Source: Oscillospiraceae bacterium
GTDB lineage: Bacteria > Bacillota > Clostridia > Oscillospirales > CAG-272
Length of the DNA stretch: 64,000 nucleotides
Reading direction: 5' to 3'
Assembly: GCA_015063805.1 (NCBI GenBank)
Contig: SVTK01000010.1
Coordinates: forward strand, 1 to 64,000
The notes beneath the pieces were generated by a model. It saw nothing but the letters and a program-made list of their open reading frames with translations. It was not told the origin of the DNA and did no database searches. Each line of letters begins with the position of its first letter. The first letter of the stretch is position 1. Both the position numbers and the translations under genes were made by a program. Positions 1-9,979 of the stretch are shown here, piece by piece.

Positions 1-40
1 GAACAACCACCCCTCAAATATTGGTACGCAGTAAACAAAG

Positions 41-76
41 AAAAAGGCTCAGGAACGTTGATTCCTGAGCCTTTTT
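41..76 (-). terminator. Terminator after tRNA-Pro(UGG)
   Basis: A perfect 10-bp inverted repeat (46-55 with 62-71) is flanked by A5 on the left and T5 on the right, so it can terminate in both directions. On the minus strand it begins directly at the encoded CCA end of the tRNA-Pro gene and is its natural terminator. Confidence 0.85.
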
Positions 77-150
77 GGTCGGAGTGACAGGAATCGAACC
101 TGCGCCATCTTGGTCCCAAACCAAGCGCCTTACCATTAGGCAACACCCCG
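76..150 (-). tRNA. tRNA-Pro (UGG anticodon)
   Basis: The minus strand folds as a full cloverleaf. The 7-bp acceptor stem is CGGGGTG with CACTCCG, the anticodon stem is CTTGG/CCAAG with loop TTTGGGA (anticodon TGG), and the T arm contains GGTTCGATTCC. The CCA end is encoded at 76-78. The D arm is short. A consensus promoter lies about 200 nt upstream at 348-376 and a terminator follows at once. Confidence 0.93.
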
Positions 151-200
151 ATAAAATATTCAATTTTCTCTCAACTATGGTCAAACCTGTGGTCAAGCCG

Positions 201-332
201 CTATTTTCTCCGCCGCTCGATCACGATTCCCTCGTGTTTCCGCCGTTTTTCGCCCGATTGCTCGCTTTTTTGAAAACCGCAGCCGAAAACCACTGCATGC
301 TCCCAAACGTCGCACGTTACCTGCTTCGTCAC
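201..332 (-). other. tRNA-Pro leader, possible 43-codon ORF
   Basis: The stretch 151-472 has no recognisable gene. Between the consensus promoter (348-376) and the tRNA lies a leader of about 190 nt on the minus strand. It contains an open frame from GTG at 332 to TAG at 201 that would encode a 43-residue, Lys/Arg-rich peptide. There is no strong SD and I recognise no family, so this may simply be transcribed spacer. The part nearest the tRNA has an imperfect direct repeat with the core TGGTCAA (about 177-197). Confidence 0.2.
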
Positions 333-347
333 ATCCCAGCGCAAAAT

Positions 348-376
348 ATTATACCAAATCTGCGAGGCGTTGTCAA
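348..376 (-). promoter_or_regulatory. Consensus promoter for tRNA-Pro(UGG)
   Basis: On the minus strand a TTGACA -35 box (371-376) and a TATAAT -10 box (348-353) are separated by exactly 17 bp. This is a perfect sigma-A promoter and the only visible one for the downstream tRNA gene. Confidence 0.8.
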
Positions 377-472
377 GGTTGAATCGTTCAAACGTGTACG
401 ATTGTTTTGCGAAGAGACCTCTCGGTGTTTTGGTGGGGAATGGATGTGGAACGGCATAGACGAGCAGAGAAA

Positions 473-512
473 TGCCTCCCGGGCACGAGATGAACTCGTG
501 TGCCGGGAGGCA
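473..512 (-). terminator. Terminator of the SLH protein gene
   Basis: A long GC-rich hairpin (left arm 473-489, right arm 495-512, one bulge) starts 14 bp after the stop codon of the giant surface protein gene and is followed on the minus strand by a T-rich stretch. Confidence 0.75.
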
Positions 513-525
513 TTGGTTTTAGGGA

Positions 526-3500
526 TTATTCTTCAAATTCTTTCCAATCTCTGTTGGGCTGAAGTGCAAGCCAGATCTCAAATCCGTCGGCTTCGCGGCG
601 GTAGTCATGGCTGTTGGTCGCTTCCTGTACGGCAAGGTAATACCACTTTGCCGGATCAAGATTGTCGCTCCAGGTAACCATATTGGGAAGAAGGTTTGCG
701 GGATCCTTGACGATTCTCTGCAGTACGCGGTTGATTACCGTCATGGCCTCCGCGCGGGTGATGTCCTGATCGGGACGGAACAGGTCGTCGCCGTAACCGA
801 GGAGCCAGCCGTTGTTGGCTGCGATGCTGACTTCTTCTGCACTCCAGTGGTCGTACAGATCAGTGAAGTTGGCCGGCAGGGTGTTGCCATTGGTATCGAA
901 GCGTGCTGCAATTGCGGCAAACTCTGCTCTGGTGATGAAGCTGTCGGGACGGAAGGTGCCGTCGGGATAACCGTTGACGATGCCCATCGCAGTCAGCGTG
1001 GAGATGGCCGTGTTGAACCATGCCTTGGGTTCCACATCTGAGAATGCATTTTCCTTTGTCAGGTAGTTGTTCCGGACATCATCGCTGAGCAGGCGGAAGA
1101 AGATGGTAGCAACTTCTGCGCGGGTGATGGGGGCCTCGGGGCGAACAGTGCCGTCGGGATAACCGATGACATAGGCGAAGTGATCCAGGCTGAATACCGG
1201 AGGAACGGGCGTTCTTACGTTGGTAACGAGAACTTCCACATGGTCGCCGGCGCTCAGCGTGAAGTAATGCTTCTGCGTATCGAGCATATATCCTTCAGGT
1301 GCGACGGTTTCCACCCAGTAGTATACGCCTGCCTTCAGGTTCGTGACCTCAATCAGACCGTTGACATCGGTGCTGTAGCTCTCCATCAGAACATCGCCGA
1401 AGATGCCCGTCTGATACAGGGAGAAGACAGCATCTTTGAGCGAAGTGTTCTGATCTTCAGAATCCACTTTATGGAGCGTTACATTACCGGTCGCCAGAAG
1501 AACTTCCAGCTTGCCGAACATTGTGGTGATGATGTAGTTGTCGGCCTTGGTGCCGCTGCGCAGGGTATACGAGAAGGTATTGTCGGAAACACCAATTTCG
1601 GTCTGCGAACCGGTCACATTGAAGTCTGCGCCTTCTCCCTGTGCAAAGCCGTCACCCGTAACCTCAATCTGATGATTCACCAGGGGAGTACCGTCATAAT
1701 CCTTCATGTCGGATGCGGAGGTGAGGAATACGCTTCGCTTGGTGATGGCCATCTTGCCTTCCACGGTAGTGATCTTGAAGAGGGAAGTAAGATCCTTTCC
1801 GTTTTCGTCGCGGACCACGGGGGTACCGCTGACGGCTACGGTGTATTCACCGGCATCGGTGGCGGAAGCAGAAGCACTCACGCCGCTCACCTGATAGGTG
1901 ATGCCGTTGAACGTAAAGGTCAGGTTCTTGAAGCCTTTCACTTCCTTGGCGGTTCCGTCGTATTTGAAGGAACCGGATTTTGCTTCAAGGGTGATCTCGT
2001 ACTTATCCAGGCGATCGGTTACTGTGAGCTTGCCGTATTCCTTGGTGATCTCATAGTTCTCTGCACGCGTGCCCTGATTGAGGGTGTAGAAGAAGGTGTT
2101 GGGGCTTTCGCCGACATGAGTCTGGGAGCCGATCTCGTTGTAGGTCGCACCCTCACCTGCCGCAAAGCCATCGCCGGTTACGGTGATGCCGTGGGCAGTC
2201 AGCGGATAACCGTCATATTGCTTGGTGGCAGTGGGAGAGGTCATGGTCAGCGTGCGCTTGTTGATGACCAGCATGCCTTCCTTGACGATAACGGCGAACT
2301 GTGCGGAAACATCCTCGCCTGCGGCGTTCTTGATCACCGCAGTGCCGGAGGCGCTGACTGCATACTCATCTGCGCCGGTGCCCTTGCCGGAAGCGGTGAG
2401 GCCCGTGAGGGTGTAGCTGATGCCGTTCCAGGTGAACTTGACCTCATTCGATGCGGAAAGATCAAACTCAGCCTTGGGCTCGTTGGCCTCGAGAATATTG
2501 TTGTTGTTCGAGTCAACACCGACGACCAGCGTCTTGAAGCCGCTCACCGTCTTTTCGGTGCCGTCATATTTGAAGCTGCCCGAGTTGGCGGTCAGGTAAA
2601 TCTTGTATGCGACGTTGCGGTTGGTAACCGTCAGCTGACCCTCTTCCACGTGGATGTGGTAGTTGATGGCCTTGGTGCCGGACTTGAAGGTGTAGGTAAA
2701 GCTGTTGGCGGAGGTGCCGGGCAGGGTCTGGGAACCGGTGAAGGTGATATCCACGCCTTCGCCGTCCACAAAGCCGTCACCGCGGTTTGCGTTGACCAGG
2801 GGCGTCTTGCCGTTGGTGAGGGGAGTGCCGTCATACTGCTTGGTCAGATCTGCGGAGATCAGGTATACCTCGCGGTGCTGAATGTTCAGGGTGCCGCGAA
2901 TGTAATTGATCTTGAACTGATCGGTTACAACGGTGCCGTCCTCAGCGGTGACTACGGGGTCGCCGGTGATGTTGACCGTGTACTTGCCTGCATCCACGCC
3001 TTCGGCAAAGGCCTTAACGCCGCTGACGGTGTAGTTCTTGCCGTCGAAGGTGAAGGTCAGGGTCTTGAAGCCGTTGACGTATTCGATCTTGCCGGAGTAG
3101 ATCAGATCTGCCGAGTTTGCGATAAGGGTGATCTCGTACTTGGTTGCGTCGCTGCGGTTGATTACCTTCAGCTGGCCTTCGTTGACACGGATCTCATAGT
3201 TCTTTTCGTTGGTGCCGGACTTAAGGGTGTAGGTGAAGGTGTTGGCGCTGGTACCTACATTGGTCTGAGAACCGGTGAAGGTTACATCCACGCCCTCGCC
3301 GTCAGCGAAACCGCCTTCGGACACGGTGAGGGGATGGTTGCCGTTGGTCAGGGGAGTACCGTCATATTCCTTTTCCAGGCTGGTAGAGGAGAGTACCACA
3401 CGGCGCGGGTTGATGGTCATGCTGCCGTTTACGGTTCCCACAATGAACTGGCCGGTAACATCATTGCCTGCTGCGTCGAGAATGACCAGCTTGTCGAGAT

Positions 3501-6500
3501 TCTGAACCGTGACGGGGTAGGTACCTGCGTTGGTTGCGGCAGCCGATGCGGTGACACCCTCTGCGGTGAAGACATTGCCGTCGAAGGTGAAGGTCAGGGT
3601 CTTGAAGCCGGAAACCTGCTTTTCCTTGCCATCGTAGGTGAAGGTGCCGGAGTTGGCTTCCAGAGTGATCTCATACTTCTGCGTACGGTCCTTGACGGTA
3701 AGCGTGCCGTATTCGGTGGTAATGATGTAGTTGGCGAGCTTGGTGTTGGCCTTGGCCGCATAGGTGAAGAGGTTTTGGCTGGAGCCCACCAGGGTCTGGG
3801 TACCGCTTACGGTGTAGACAAGACCCTCAGTGCCCACGAAGGAACCCTTCGTCACCGAAATCTGATGATTGGTGAGGGGAAGGCTGTCATATTCCTTTTC
3901 GTCACTTGCGGAGGTAACGGTGACAGCGCGCTTCTGGATGACCAGCGTGCCGTTGTCAGTGTGGACGGTGAACTGTGCGGTGACATCGTGGCCGGCGTTG
4001 TCCCAAACCACGGGGGTACCCCATACACGGACGGTGTACTCGCCCGCGTCGGTGCCGACGCCTTCCACGTTCAGGCCGGTGACGGTGTAGACATTGCCGT
4101 CCACGGTGAACTTGGTCTGCTCAAGCTCGGTGATGGCGTGGGGCTGGCCGTCATATACGAGAACATCCGATTTTGCCTTTACGGTGATCTCGTACTTGGC
4201 GCCGCGGTTGTTGACCGTCAGGTTGCCAAAGTTCTTGGTAATGTTGTAGTTCTGTGCCTTGGTATTTGCGTTCAGCGTATATTCAAAGTGGTTGGTGCTG
4301 GTGCCGGGGAGGGTTCTCTCGCCGGTGACCTGGTAAGTGGCACCTTCCCCTGCGGCAAAGCCGTCGCCGGTGACGGTTACGGTGTTGTTGGTCAGAGGCA
4401 GACCGTCGTAGATCTTCTCTGCGTTTCCGGAGGTCATGGTGATATTACGCTGGGTGATCTGCATGGTGCCCTGTCTGTAGTTGACAGCGAACTGGTCGGT
4501 GACATCGTTGCCGCGGGCATCCTTGACGATGGCGTTGCCGCTGATCGTGACGGGATAGTAGCCTGCGTCGGTGCCCTTGGCCTCGGCGCGGACACCTTCA
4601 ACGGTGTAGGACACGCCGTTGATCTGGAAGGTCAGGGAGTTGAAGCCGCTGACGGACTTTTCGGTGCCGTCATACTGGAACTGGCCGTTGTTGGCAACGA
4701 CGGTGATCTCGTATTTTGCCTGTACAGAGAAGACAGTCAGCTTGCTGAATGCGGTGGTGATGTTGTAGTTCTCCGCCTTGGTTCCTGGGATGAGGGTGTA
4801 GGTGAAGGTGTTGTCGCTTTCGCCGGGGAGGAGCTGGGAACCGGTCACATGGTAAGTTGCGCCCTCGTTGTCGGCGAAGCCGGCACCGATGATGGAGATA
4901 TTGCTGTTGGTCAGGGGCGTACCGTCGTAGAACTTGCTGTCCTTTGCGGAAACAAGGGTCAGGGTACGCTTGTTGATGGTCAGCGTGCCGTGATCAATGT
5001 GCACGATGAACTGGGAGGTTACATCGTTTCCGCTTGCATCAAGAACAACGGGAGTACCGGTGATCTGAACGGGATAGCTGCCTGCATCGGTGGCAGAAAC
5101 CGAAGCGGTTACGCCGGTGACGGTGAAGTCAAGGCCGGCTACCTCAAATTCGGTGTTTCTGAAGCCGCTGACGGTCTTTTCCTTGCCGTCGTAGAGATAC
5201 TCGCCGGAGTTAACGTGCAGGGTGATCTCGTACTTGGCGGCGCGGTCGGTGACCGTAAGGGTGCCGTAGTTGATGGTGATGATGTAGTTATCGCGCTTGG
5301 TACCGGCGTGGGGTGCAAAGGTGAAGCGGTTTTCGCTCTCGCCGGGGAGGGTCTGGATACCGGTTACGGTGTAGGTTGCGCCTTCGTTTTCCGCGAAGCC
5401 GTCGCCGGTCACGGTGATGGTATCGTTGGTCAGGGGAGAGCCGTCATATTCCTTGGTATCGGTTGCCGAGGTCAGGATGAGGGTTCTCTTGGCAATGGTG
5501 ATCTCGCCGTGTACCACGGATACGTCGAACTGGTCAGACACGTCGTTGCCTGCCTTGTCGCGGACAATTGCGGTACCTGATACGGTGACGGAATAGGTGC
5601 CTGCATCGGTGCCCTTGCCCGATGCGGTCAGGCCTTCCACGGTGTAGTCAACATTGTTCACCTTGAAGGTCAGGGTCTTGAAGCCGCTGACGGACTTTTC
5701 GGTGCCGTCATACTGGAAGTTGCCGGAGAGAGCCTCTACCGTGATCTGGTTGGGAGCGGAGAGGTTGCGTACGGTGAGCTGGCCCTGGATCTTCTGGATG
5801 TTGTAGTTGCTCAGAAGCGTGCCTTCCTTGGGGGTGTAGGTGAAGCTGTTGGGGGTGGTACCAACGAGGGTCTGCGCGCCGGTAACGTGGGTGTTTACGC
5901 CCTCGCCTTCGGCAAAGCCGTCGCCGGTAACGGTTACGGTGTGATCATAGAGGGGTGTGCCGTCGTATTCTTTGTCACGGGTTGCGGAGGTCAGGGTGAC
6001 ATCGCGCTTGGTGATGATCAGTCTGCCGGGGAATGCGTCAACATCGAACTCGTTGCTCACATCATTGCCCAGTGCATCCTTGACCACAGGCGTGCCGGAG
6101 ACGGTGACAAAGTGCGTACCTGCATGGGTGGCCTTGCCTTCTGCGGTGAGACCGGAGATGGTGTAAACCTTGCCGTCAATGGTAGCGGTGAGGGATTTGA
6201 AGCCCGTCACGGTCTTTTCGGTACCGTCGTACTTGAACTCGCCGTCATTGGCGTAAACGGAAACCTCATACTTGGCGTCTCTGGTGACCACGCGGAGCTC
6301 GCCCTCGATCTTGGTGATGGTGTAGTTGTTCGAGAGCTGTCTGCTGGTCAGAACATAATCAAAGGTGTTGGGGCTGACGCCGACCAGGGTCTGGGAACCG
6401 GTTACGTTGAAGGTGACCAGGTTGGCATCCTTTGCGGCAAAGCCATCGCCGCCCACGGTAACGTTGTTGTTGGTCAGGGGTGTGCCGTCGTATTCCTTCT

Positions 6501-9500
6501 GTGCGCTGCCGGAGGTAAAGGTGACGCGGCGTGGGTTGACGGTCAGCATACCTTCAACTCTCTGTACGATGAACTGCTCGGACACGTCAGCATTTGCTGC
6601 GTCGCGGACAGTGGGCGTACCGGTAACCAGCGAAACGTACTTGCCTGCGTCGGTGCCGGCAGCAGAAGCGGTCAGGCCTTCCACGGTGTAGGTTGCGCCG
6701 TTGACGGTGAAGGTGGTGGTCTTCAGGCCGCTGACGGATTTTTCTTCGCCGTCATAGAGATAGGTAGCGGAGTTGGCTTCCACCGTGATCTCGAACTTGG
6801 CATCGCCGCGGTCGGTGACCGAGAGGGTACCGTATCTCCGGGTGATGGTGTAGTTCTGTGCCTTGGTGCCTGCGTTGAGGGTGTAGGTGAAGGTGTTGTC
6901 GGTGGTACCGACATAGGTGCGGGTACCGGTGACGGTATAGGATGCACCCTCGCCGGTGACAAAGTCGTCGCCGGAAACGGTGACGGTGCTGTTGGTGAGG
7001 GGCGTGCCGTCATATACCTTGGTGTCGGAGGCGGAGGTCAGGGTGATGGCACGGGGCTGAATGGTCAGCGCACCGTCCTTCACGGCGGAGACGATATACT
7101 TTCCGGTGGCGTCAATCGTGCCCACCACCGTGCTGCCGAATGCTGCGGGATAAACTGCCGCATCGGTGCCGGCAGCACCTACGGTGATCCCGGCAAACAC
7201 AGCGTTTGCGTCATCTGCGGTGTAGCCGCTGACGTGTTTCTGGCTGCCGTCATACTTGACGGTGGAGCTGTTGGCGGTCAGGGTGACGTTCTTATAATAG
7301 TAGAAATTGATGACATTTTTCGATGCGTCTGCATCCAGGGTAAGGTTTGCGGTCTGGCCATCCACGGGGGTGTAGCCGGAAACCGAAACGGGGGCCTCAT
7401 CGGTGACGGTGGTGCCGATCACCGCATTGTCAACCGTCTTGGAGGTGGCCAGGGAAGTGGTAGTGCCGTTCCAGTAGTAGTTGACGGTGTAAGAGGTGAA
7501 CTTAGCTTCCCATACCGCGTAGAGGTCGTTGCCGGCCGTGCCGGATACGACTACCGTATCGCCGGGCTGGTAATCCGCTGCTGTAGCGGCGGCATTGGTG
7601 CTCCAGCCGAGGAAGTCGTGGTTTGCATAGGAGAAGCCGGTATCATCCAGGGTGAGAACGGTGTGCTTGGTGTTATTGGGGAGATTGTTCAGCACATGGG
7701 TGTCGCCGGAGCCGTTGTTGGCGTGGTAGGTGAGAGCGGTGTTTTCCGGTGCGGTGTTGCCCCACTTGGCATAGAGTGTGACATCGGACAGGATCTGTAC
7801 CCGCTCGTTGGGCTGGTAAGTGGTGCCGCTTCCGTCGGCAGCAGTATTCCAGCCGAGGAAGAACTGGCCGGCCTTGGTCAGACCTGCAGCGGACTTCGCC
7901 ACAGCCTCACTGTACTCCAGGTAGGTATTGCTGTCGGTGGGGACTGCACCCGTACCGCCGTTGGCGTTATAGGTTACGGTGAAGGTGGTCTGGCTCACAT
8001 AGTAGGGGTAGAGCTCGATACTTTCATACAGCTTGGTGTCAAAGTTGAACATGGCACCGTCAGCCGTTACCCAGCCGATCCAGTCATAGGTACCGGTCAG
8101 GGGGTAGGCGGGGATCTTGTCGTTGGGAATCATGGTGCCGTAGTCCACATTAAAGGACTGCAGGATGGTGTTGTTATCGGTGCCGATACGGCCCGAATAG
8201 AAGGTAGCGGTTACGGTGGGTTCTACCCATTTTGCATAGACGGCAAGATTGCCTGCCGGCATGGTCTGTCCTTCGAAGACCACGGGAGAGCCGGCCAGCT
8301 CTGCGTTGTCATACCAGCCTGCAAAGGTGTAGCCGACGGGAACGGTGTCGGGACGTGCGGGGGTGTGTGCGACGTCATCCAGGCTGGCAGCGAACTGCTT
8401 GGTGATGGTGGACTCGGTGTTGCCGCCGTTGATAAACACGATGTTGTAGTCGTTTCTGGTGTAGAAGAACTCAACGTAGTAGGTATTGCTGTTGCCCACA
8501 CGGGTGAAGCCGGAGTTGTCGGGCAGGTTGTTGGTGTAGGTAAAGCCGATGATGGGGTAGTGGTCCTCTTTGGTGGTATTCCAGTTGTTCATGGAGCTGG
8601 TGAACACGTCCTTGTGATCCAGGGCGTAATTTTTTCCGTTGTAGGTACGGGCACCGGGAGTGCCGTCAAGTACCTCGGTGAAATAGTAGAGCTCCATGGT
8701 ATATCTGCCGCCGTCCGAGGAGGGCTTGTAGAAGGTATCGCCGCCCAAAGGCATGGTATCAATACCGCTCTGCCACGGTTCAGATGCGTCATTTCCCTGC
8801 CAGTTGGTGGTTGTACCCCAGATGGACGAGGTGGAGGAGGGCCAGAGATTGCCGATGTGTGCACCGTACTTGGCGGTGATGGTCAGGCTGTCAATGTTGC
8901 TCCATCTGCGGGAGGAATACTGCTTGAAATAGATGGAGTATTCATTGCGGTCATAATACACATCCACGATGGTGGAGCCGTCGGCGGCGATGGTTTTCTG
9001 GGTGATGGTCTGTGCGGTGAAACCGTCGTATCGCTTGGCGGATGCATTGGTGGATGCATTGGTGGTACCGGTTTTTTCCTCACTCTCGTGGTAAGAGTAG
9101 CCGTCGTCATCAGCGTTCTCCCACCAGTGAATGACCAGGTACTCGGTGTTGGTTGCATTCTTCCAGACTGCGTGAAGGGTGATGCTCTCGGTCAGGGAAG
9201 AGCCGAAGGTATAGGCGGTACCGTTCTCGGTGAGGGACCAGTGCGAGAAGGTATAGCCGGGACGTACCGGAGCATCAGGGGCCTTGGTTGCCGTCAGAGG
9301 GGGAACAAAGGTGGGCCAGATGTACGAGGCGCCGGCGCCGGACTCATAGGTGATCCAGTAGCCAGAGGAAATGATGGGGGTGAGGACGATGTCAGCGCCG
9401 TTGATGGTTACGCTATCGCCCACGGTGTTGCCGGCCTCATCCTTCCAGCCGGTGAGTGCGGTGTCGGCATAAAGATGCAGCGAAACGTCGGATACCGAGA

Positions 9501-9927
9501 TGGTGTCGCCGGTCTTGCCTTCCTTGGTGACCAGCACCGAGCCGTTCTCGGCGTTGAGGAAGTATACATAGTATGCCTCCTCGAATTTTGCGGTCAGTTT
9601 GATCTCTTCTTCAGCAGTGACCGCCAGTGCCTGGTTGAAGGAAGTAAAGAGGGTGTTGTCTTCAGTATACCACCCTGTAAACTTCATGGAATCCTTATAG
9701 GGAGCGGCAGGTTCCGTCAGGGCTTCACCGCTCTTTACGTTCTGTCTTGCGTATTCCGTTCCGTCGACATAAAACACGAAGGAAAGGATTGCGCCTGCCT
9801 CATCCCCGGGGGTCAGGGAAAGGGGAGTGGGCGAAGCACTTTCTGCCGCAATGTTGATGGGCAGAAACGATACGACCATGCACAGCGTAAGAAATACGCT
9901 GATCAGTCTCATCCAGTTCTTTTTCAT
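526..9927 (-). CDS. Giant S-layer-anchored surface protein (InlB repeats, MBG/YDG repeats, SpaA, SLH)
   Basis: A 3133-residue exported protein. Residues 1-28 are a signal peptide. Up to about residue 870 there are some six Listeria-Bacteroides/InlB-type repeats with the signatures GWYT, GYTFAGWYD and VTLYAKW. A run of about eleven bipartite modules of roughly 170 residues follows. Each pairs a half containing YDGTEK..VSGFK..DAG with a half containing KEYDGTPLTN..GDGFA..GSQT, which is typical of MBG/YDG adhesin domains. A SpaA/Cna-like domain (about 2810-2900, VETVAPEGYML) precedes three SLH domains (ITRAEVATIF, ITRAEFAAIA, ITRAEAMTVI) that should bind pyruvylated wall polymer. The start is fixed by GGAGG eight bases before ATG. 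It lies 52 bp downstream of a small co-oriented gene and is probably co-transcribed with it. It is likely an adhesin or S-layer-associated scaffold; no catalytic domain is seen. Confidence 0.9.
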   Translation of the reverse strand: MKKNWMRLISVFLTLCMVVSFLPINIAAESASPTPLSLTPGDEAGAILSFVFYVDGTEYARQNVKSGEALTEPAAPYKDSMKFTGWYTEDNTLFTSFNQALAVTAEEEIKLTAKFEEAYYVYFLNAENGSVLVTKEGKTGDTISVSDVSLHLYADTALTGWKDEAGNTVGDSVTINGADIVLTPIISSGYWITYESGAGASYIWPTFVPPLTATKAPDAPVRPGYTFSHWSLTENGTAYTFGSSLTESITLHAVWKNATNTEYLVIHWWENADDDGYSYHESEEKTGTTNASTNASAKRYDGFTAQTITQKTIAADGSTIVDVYYDRNEYSIYFKQYSSRRWSNIDSLTITAKYGAHIGNLWPSSTSSIWGTTTNWQGNDASEPWQSGIDTMPLGGDTFYKPSSDGGRYTMELYYFTEVLDGTPGARTYNGKNYALDHKDVFTSSMNNWNTTKEDHYPIIGFTYTNNLPDNSGFTRVGNSNTYYVEFFYTRNDYNIVFINGGNTESTITKQFAASLDDVAHTPARPDTVPVGYTFAGWYDNAELAGSPVVFEGQTMPAGNLAVYAKWVEPTVTATFYSGRIGTDNNTILQSFNVDYGTMIPNDKIPAYPLTGTYDWIGWVTADGAMFNFDTKLYESIELYPYYVSQTTFTVTYNANGGTGAVPTDSNTYLEYSEAVAKSAAGLTKAGQFFLGWNTAADGSGTTYQPNERVQILSDVTLYAKWGNTAPENTALTYHANNGSGDTHVLNNLPNNTKHTVLTLDDTGFSYANHDFLGWSTNAAATAADYQPGDTVVVSGTAGNDLYAVWEAKFTSYTVNYYWNGTTTSLATSKTVDNAVIGTTVTDEAPVSVSGYTPVDGQTANLTLDADASKNVINFYYYKNVTLTANSSTVKYDGSQKHVSGYTADDANAVFAGITVGAAGTDAAVYPAAFGSTVVGTIDATGKYIVSAVKDGALTIQPRAITLTSASDTKVYDGTPLTNSTVTVSGDDFVTGEGASYTVTGTRTYVGTTDNTFTYTLNAGTKAQNYTITRRYGTLSVTDRGDAKFEITVEANSATYLYDGEEKSVSGLKTTTFTVNGATYTVEGLTASAAGTDAGKYVSLVTGTPTVRDAANADVSEQFIVQRVEGMLTVNPRRVTFTSGSAQKEYDGTPLTNNNVTVGGDGFAAKDANLVTFNVTGSQTLVGVSPNTFDYVLTSRQLSNNYTITKIEGELRVVTRDAKYEVSVYANDGEFKYDGTEKTVTGFKSLTATIDGKVYTISGLTAEGKATHAGTHFVTVSGTPVVKDALGNDVSNEFDVDAFPGRLIITKRDVTLTSATRDKEYDGTPLYDHTVTVTGDGFAEGEGVNTHVTGAQTLVGTTPNSFTYTPKEGTLLSNYNIQKIQGQLTVRNLSAPNQITVEALSGNFQYDGTEKSVSGFKTLTFKVNNVDYTVEGLTASGKGTDAGTYSVTVSGTAIVRDKAGNDVSDQFDVSVVHGEITIAKRTLILTSATDTKEYDGSPLTNDTITVTGDGFAENEGATYTVTGIQTLPGESENRFTFAPHAGTKRDNYIITINYGTLTVTDRAAKYEITLHVNSGEYLYDGKEKTVSGFRNTEFEVAGLDFTVTGVTASVSATDAGSYPVQITGTPVVLDASGNDVTSQFIVHIDHGTLTINKRTLTLVSAKDSKFYDGTPLTNSNISIIGAGFADNEGATYHVTGSQLLPGESDNTFTYTLIPGTKAENYNITTAFSKLTVFSVQAKYEITVVANNGQFQYDGTEKSVSGFNSLTFQINGVSYTVEGVRAEAKGTDAGYYPVTISGNAIVKDARGNDVTDQFAVNYRQGTMQITQRNITMTSGNAEKIYDGLPLTNNTVTVTGDGFAAGEGATYQVTGERTLPGTSTNHFEYTLNANTKAQNYNITKNFGNLTVNNRGAKYEITVKAKSDVLVYDGQPHAITELEQTKFTVDGNVYTVTGLNVEGVGTDAGEYTVRVWGTPVVWDNAGHDVTAQFTVHTDNGTLVIQKRAVTVTSASDEKEYDSLPLTNHQISVTKGSFVGTEGLVYTVSGTQTLVGSSQNLFTYAAKANTKLANYIITTEYGTLTVKDRTQKYEITLEANSGTFTYDGKEKQVSGFKTLTFTFDGNVFTAEGVTASAAATNAGTYPVTVQNLDKLVILDAAGNDVTGQFIVGTVNGSMTINPRRVVLSSTSLEKEYDGTPLTNGNHPLTVSEGGFADGEGVDVTFTGSQTNVGTSANTFTYTLKSGTNEKNYEIRVNEGQLKVINRSDATKYEITLIANSADLIYSGKIEYVNGFKTLTFTFDGKNYTVSGVKAFAEGVDAGKYTVNITGDPVVTAEDGTVVTDQFKINYIRGTLNIQHREVYLISADLTKQYDGTPLTNGKTPLVNANRGDGFVDGEGVDITFTGSQTLPGTSANSFTYTFKSGTKAINYHIHVEEGQLTVTNRNVAYKIYLTANSGSFKYDGTEKTVSGFKTLVVGVDSNNNNILEANEPKAEFDLSASNEVKFTWNGISYTLTGLTASGKGTGADEYAVSASGTAVIKNAAGEDVSAQFAVIVKEGMLVINKRTLTMTSPTATKQYDGYPLTAHGITVTGDGFAAGEGATYNEIGSQTHVGESPNTFFYTLNQGTRAENYEITKEYGKLTVTDRLDKYEITLEAKSGSFKYDGTAKEVKGFKNLTFTFNGITYQVSGVSASASATDAGEYTVAVSGTPVVRDENGKDLTSLFKITTVEGKMAITKRSVFLTSASDMKDYDGTPLVNHQIEVTGDGFAQGEGADFNVTGSQTEIGVSDNTFSYTLRSGTKADNYIITTMFGKLEVLLATGNVTLHKVDSEDQNTSLKDAVFSLYQTGIFGDVLMESYSTDVNGLIEVTNLKAGVYYWVETVAPEGYMLDTQKHYFTLSAGDHVEVLVTNVRTPVPPVFSLDHFAYVIGYPDGTVRPEAPITRAEVATIFFRLLSDDVRNNYLTKENAFSDVEPKAWFNTAISTLTAMGIVNGYPDGTFRPDSFITRAEFAAIAARFDTNGNTLPANFTDLYDHWSAEEVSIAANNGWLLGYGDDLFRPDQDITRAEAMTVINRVLQRIVKDPANLLPNMVTWSDNLDPAKWYYLAVQEATNSHDYRREADGFEIWLALQPNRDWKEFEE

Positions 9928-9979
9928 TGGTTACCTCCAAGTGTGTGTCAAAAAATGGTCTATCTTGTGGATCTTTCTT

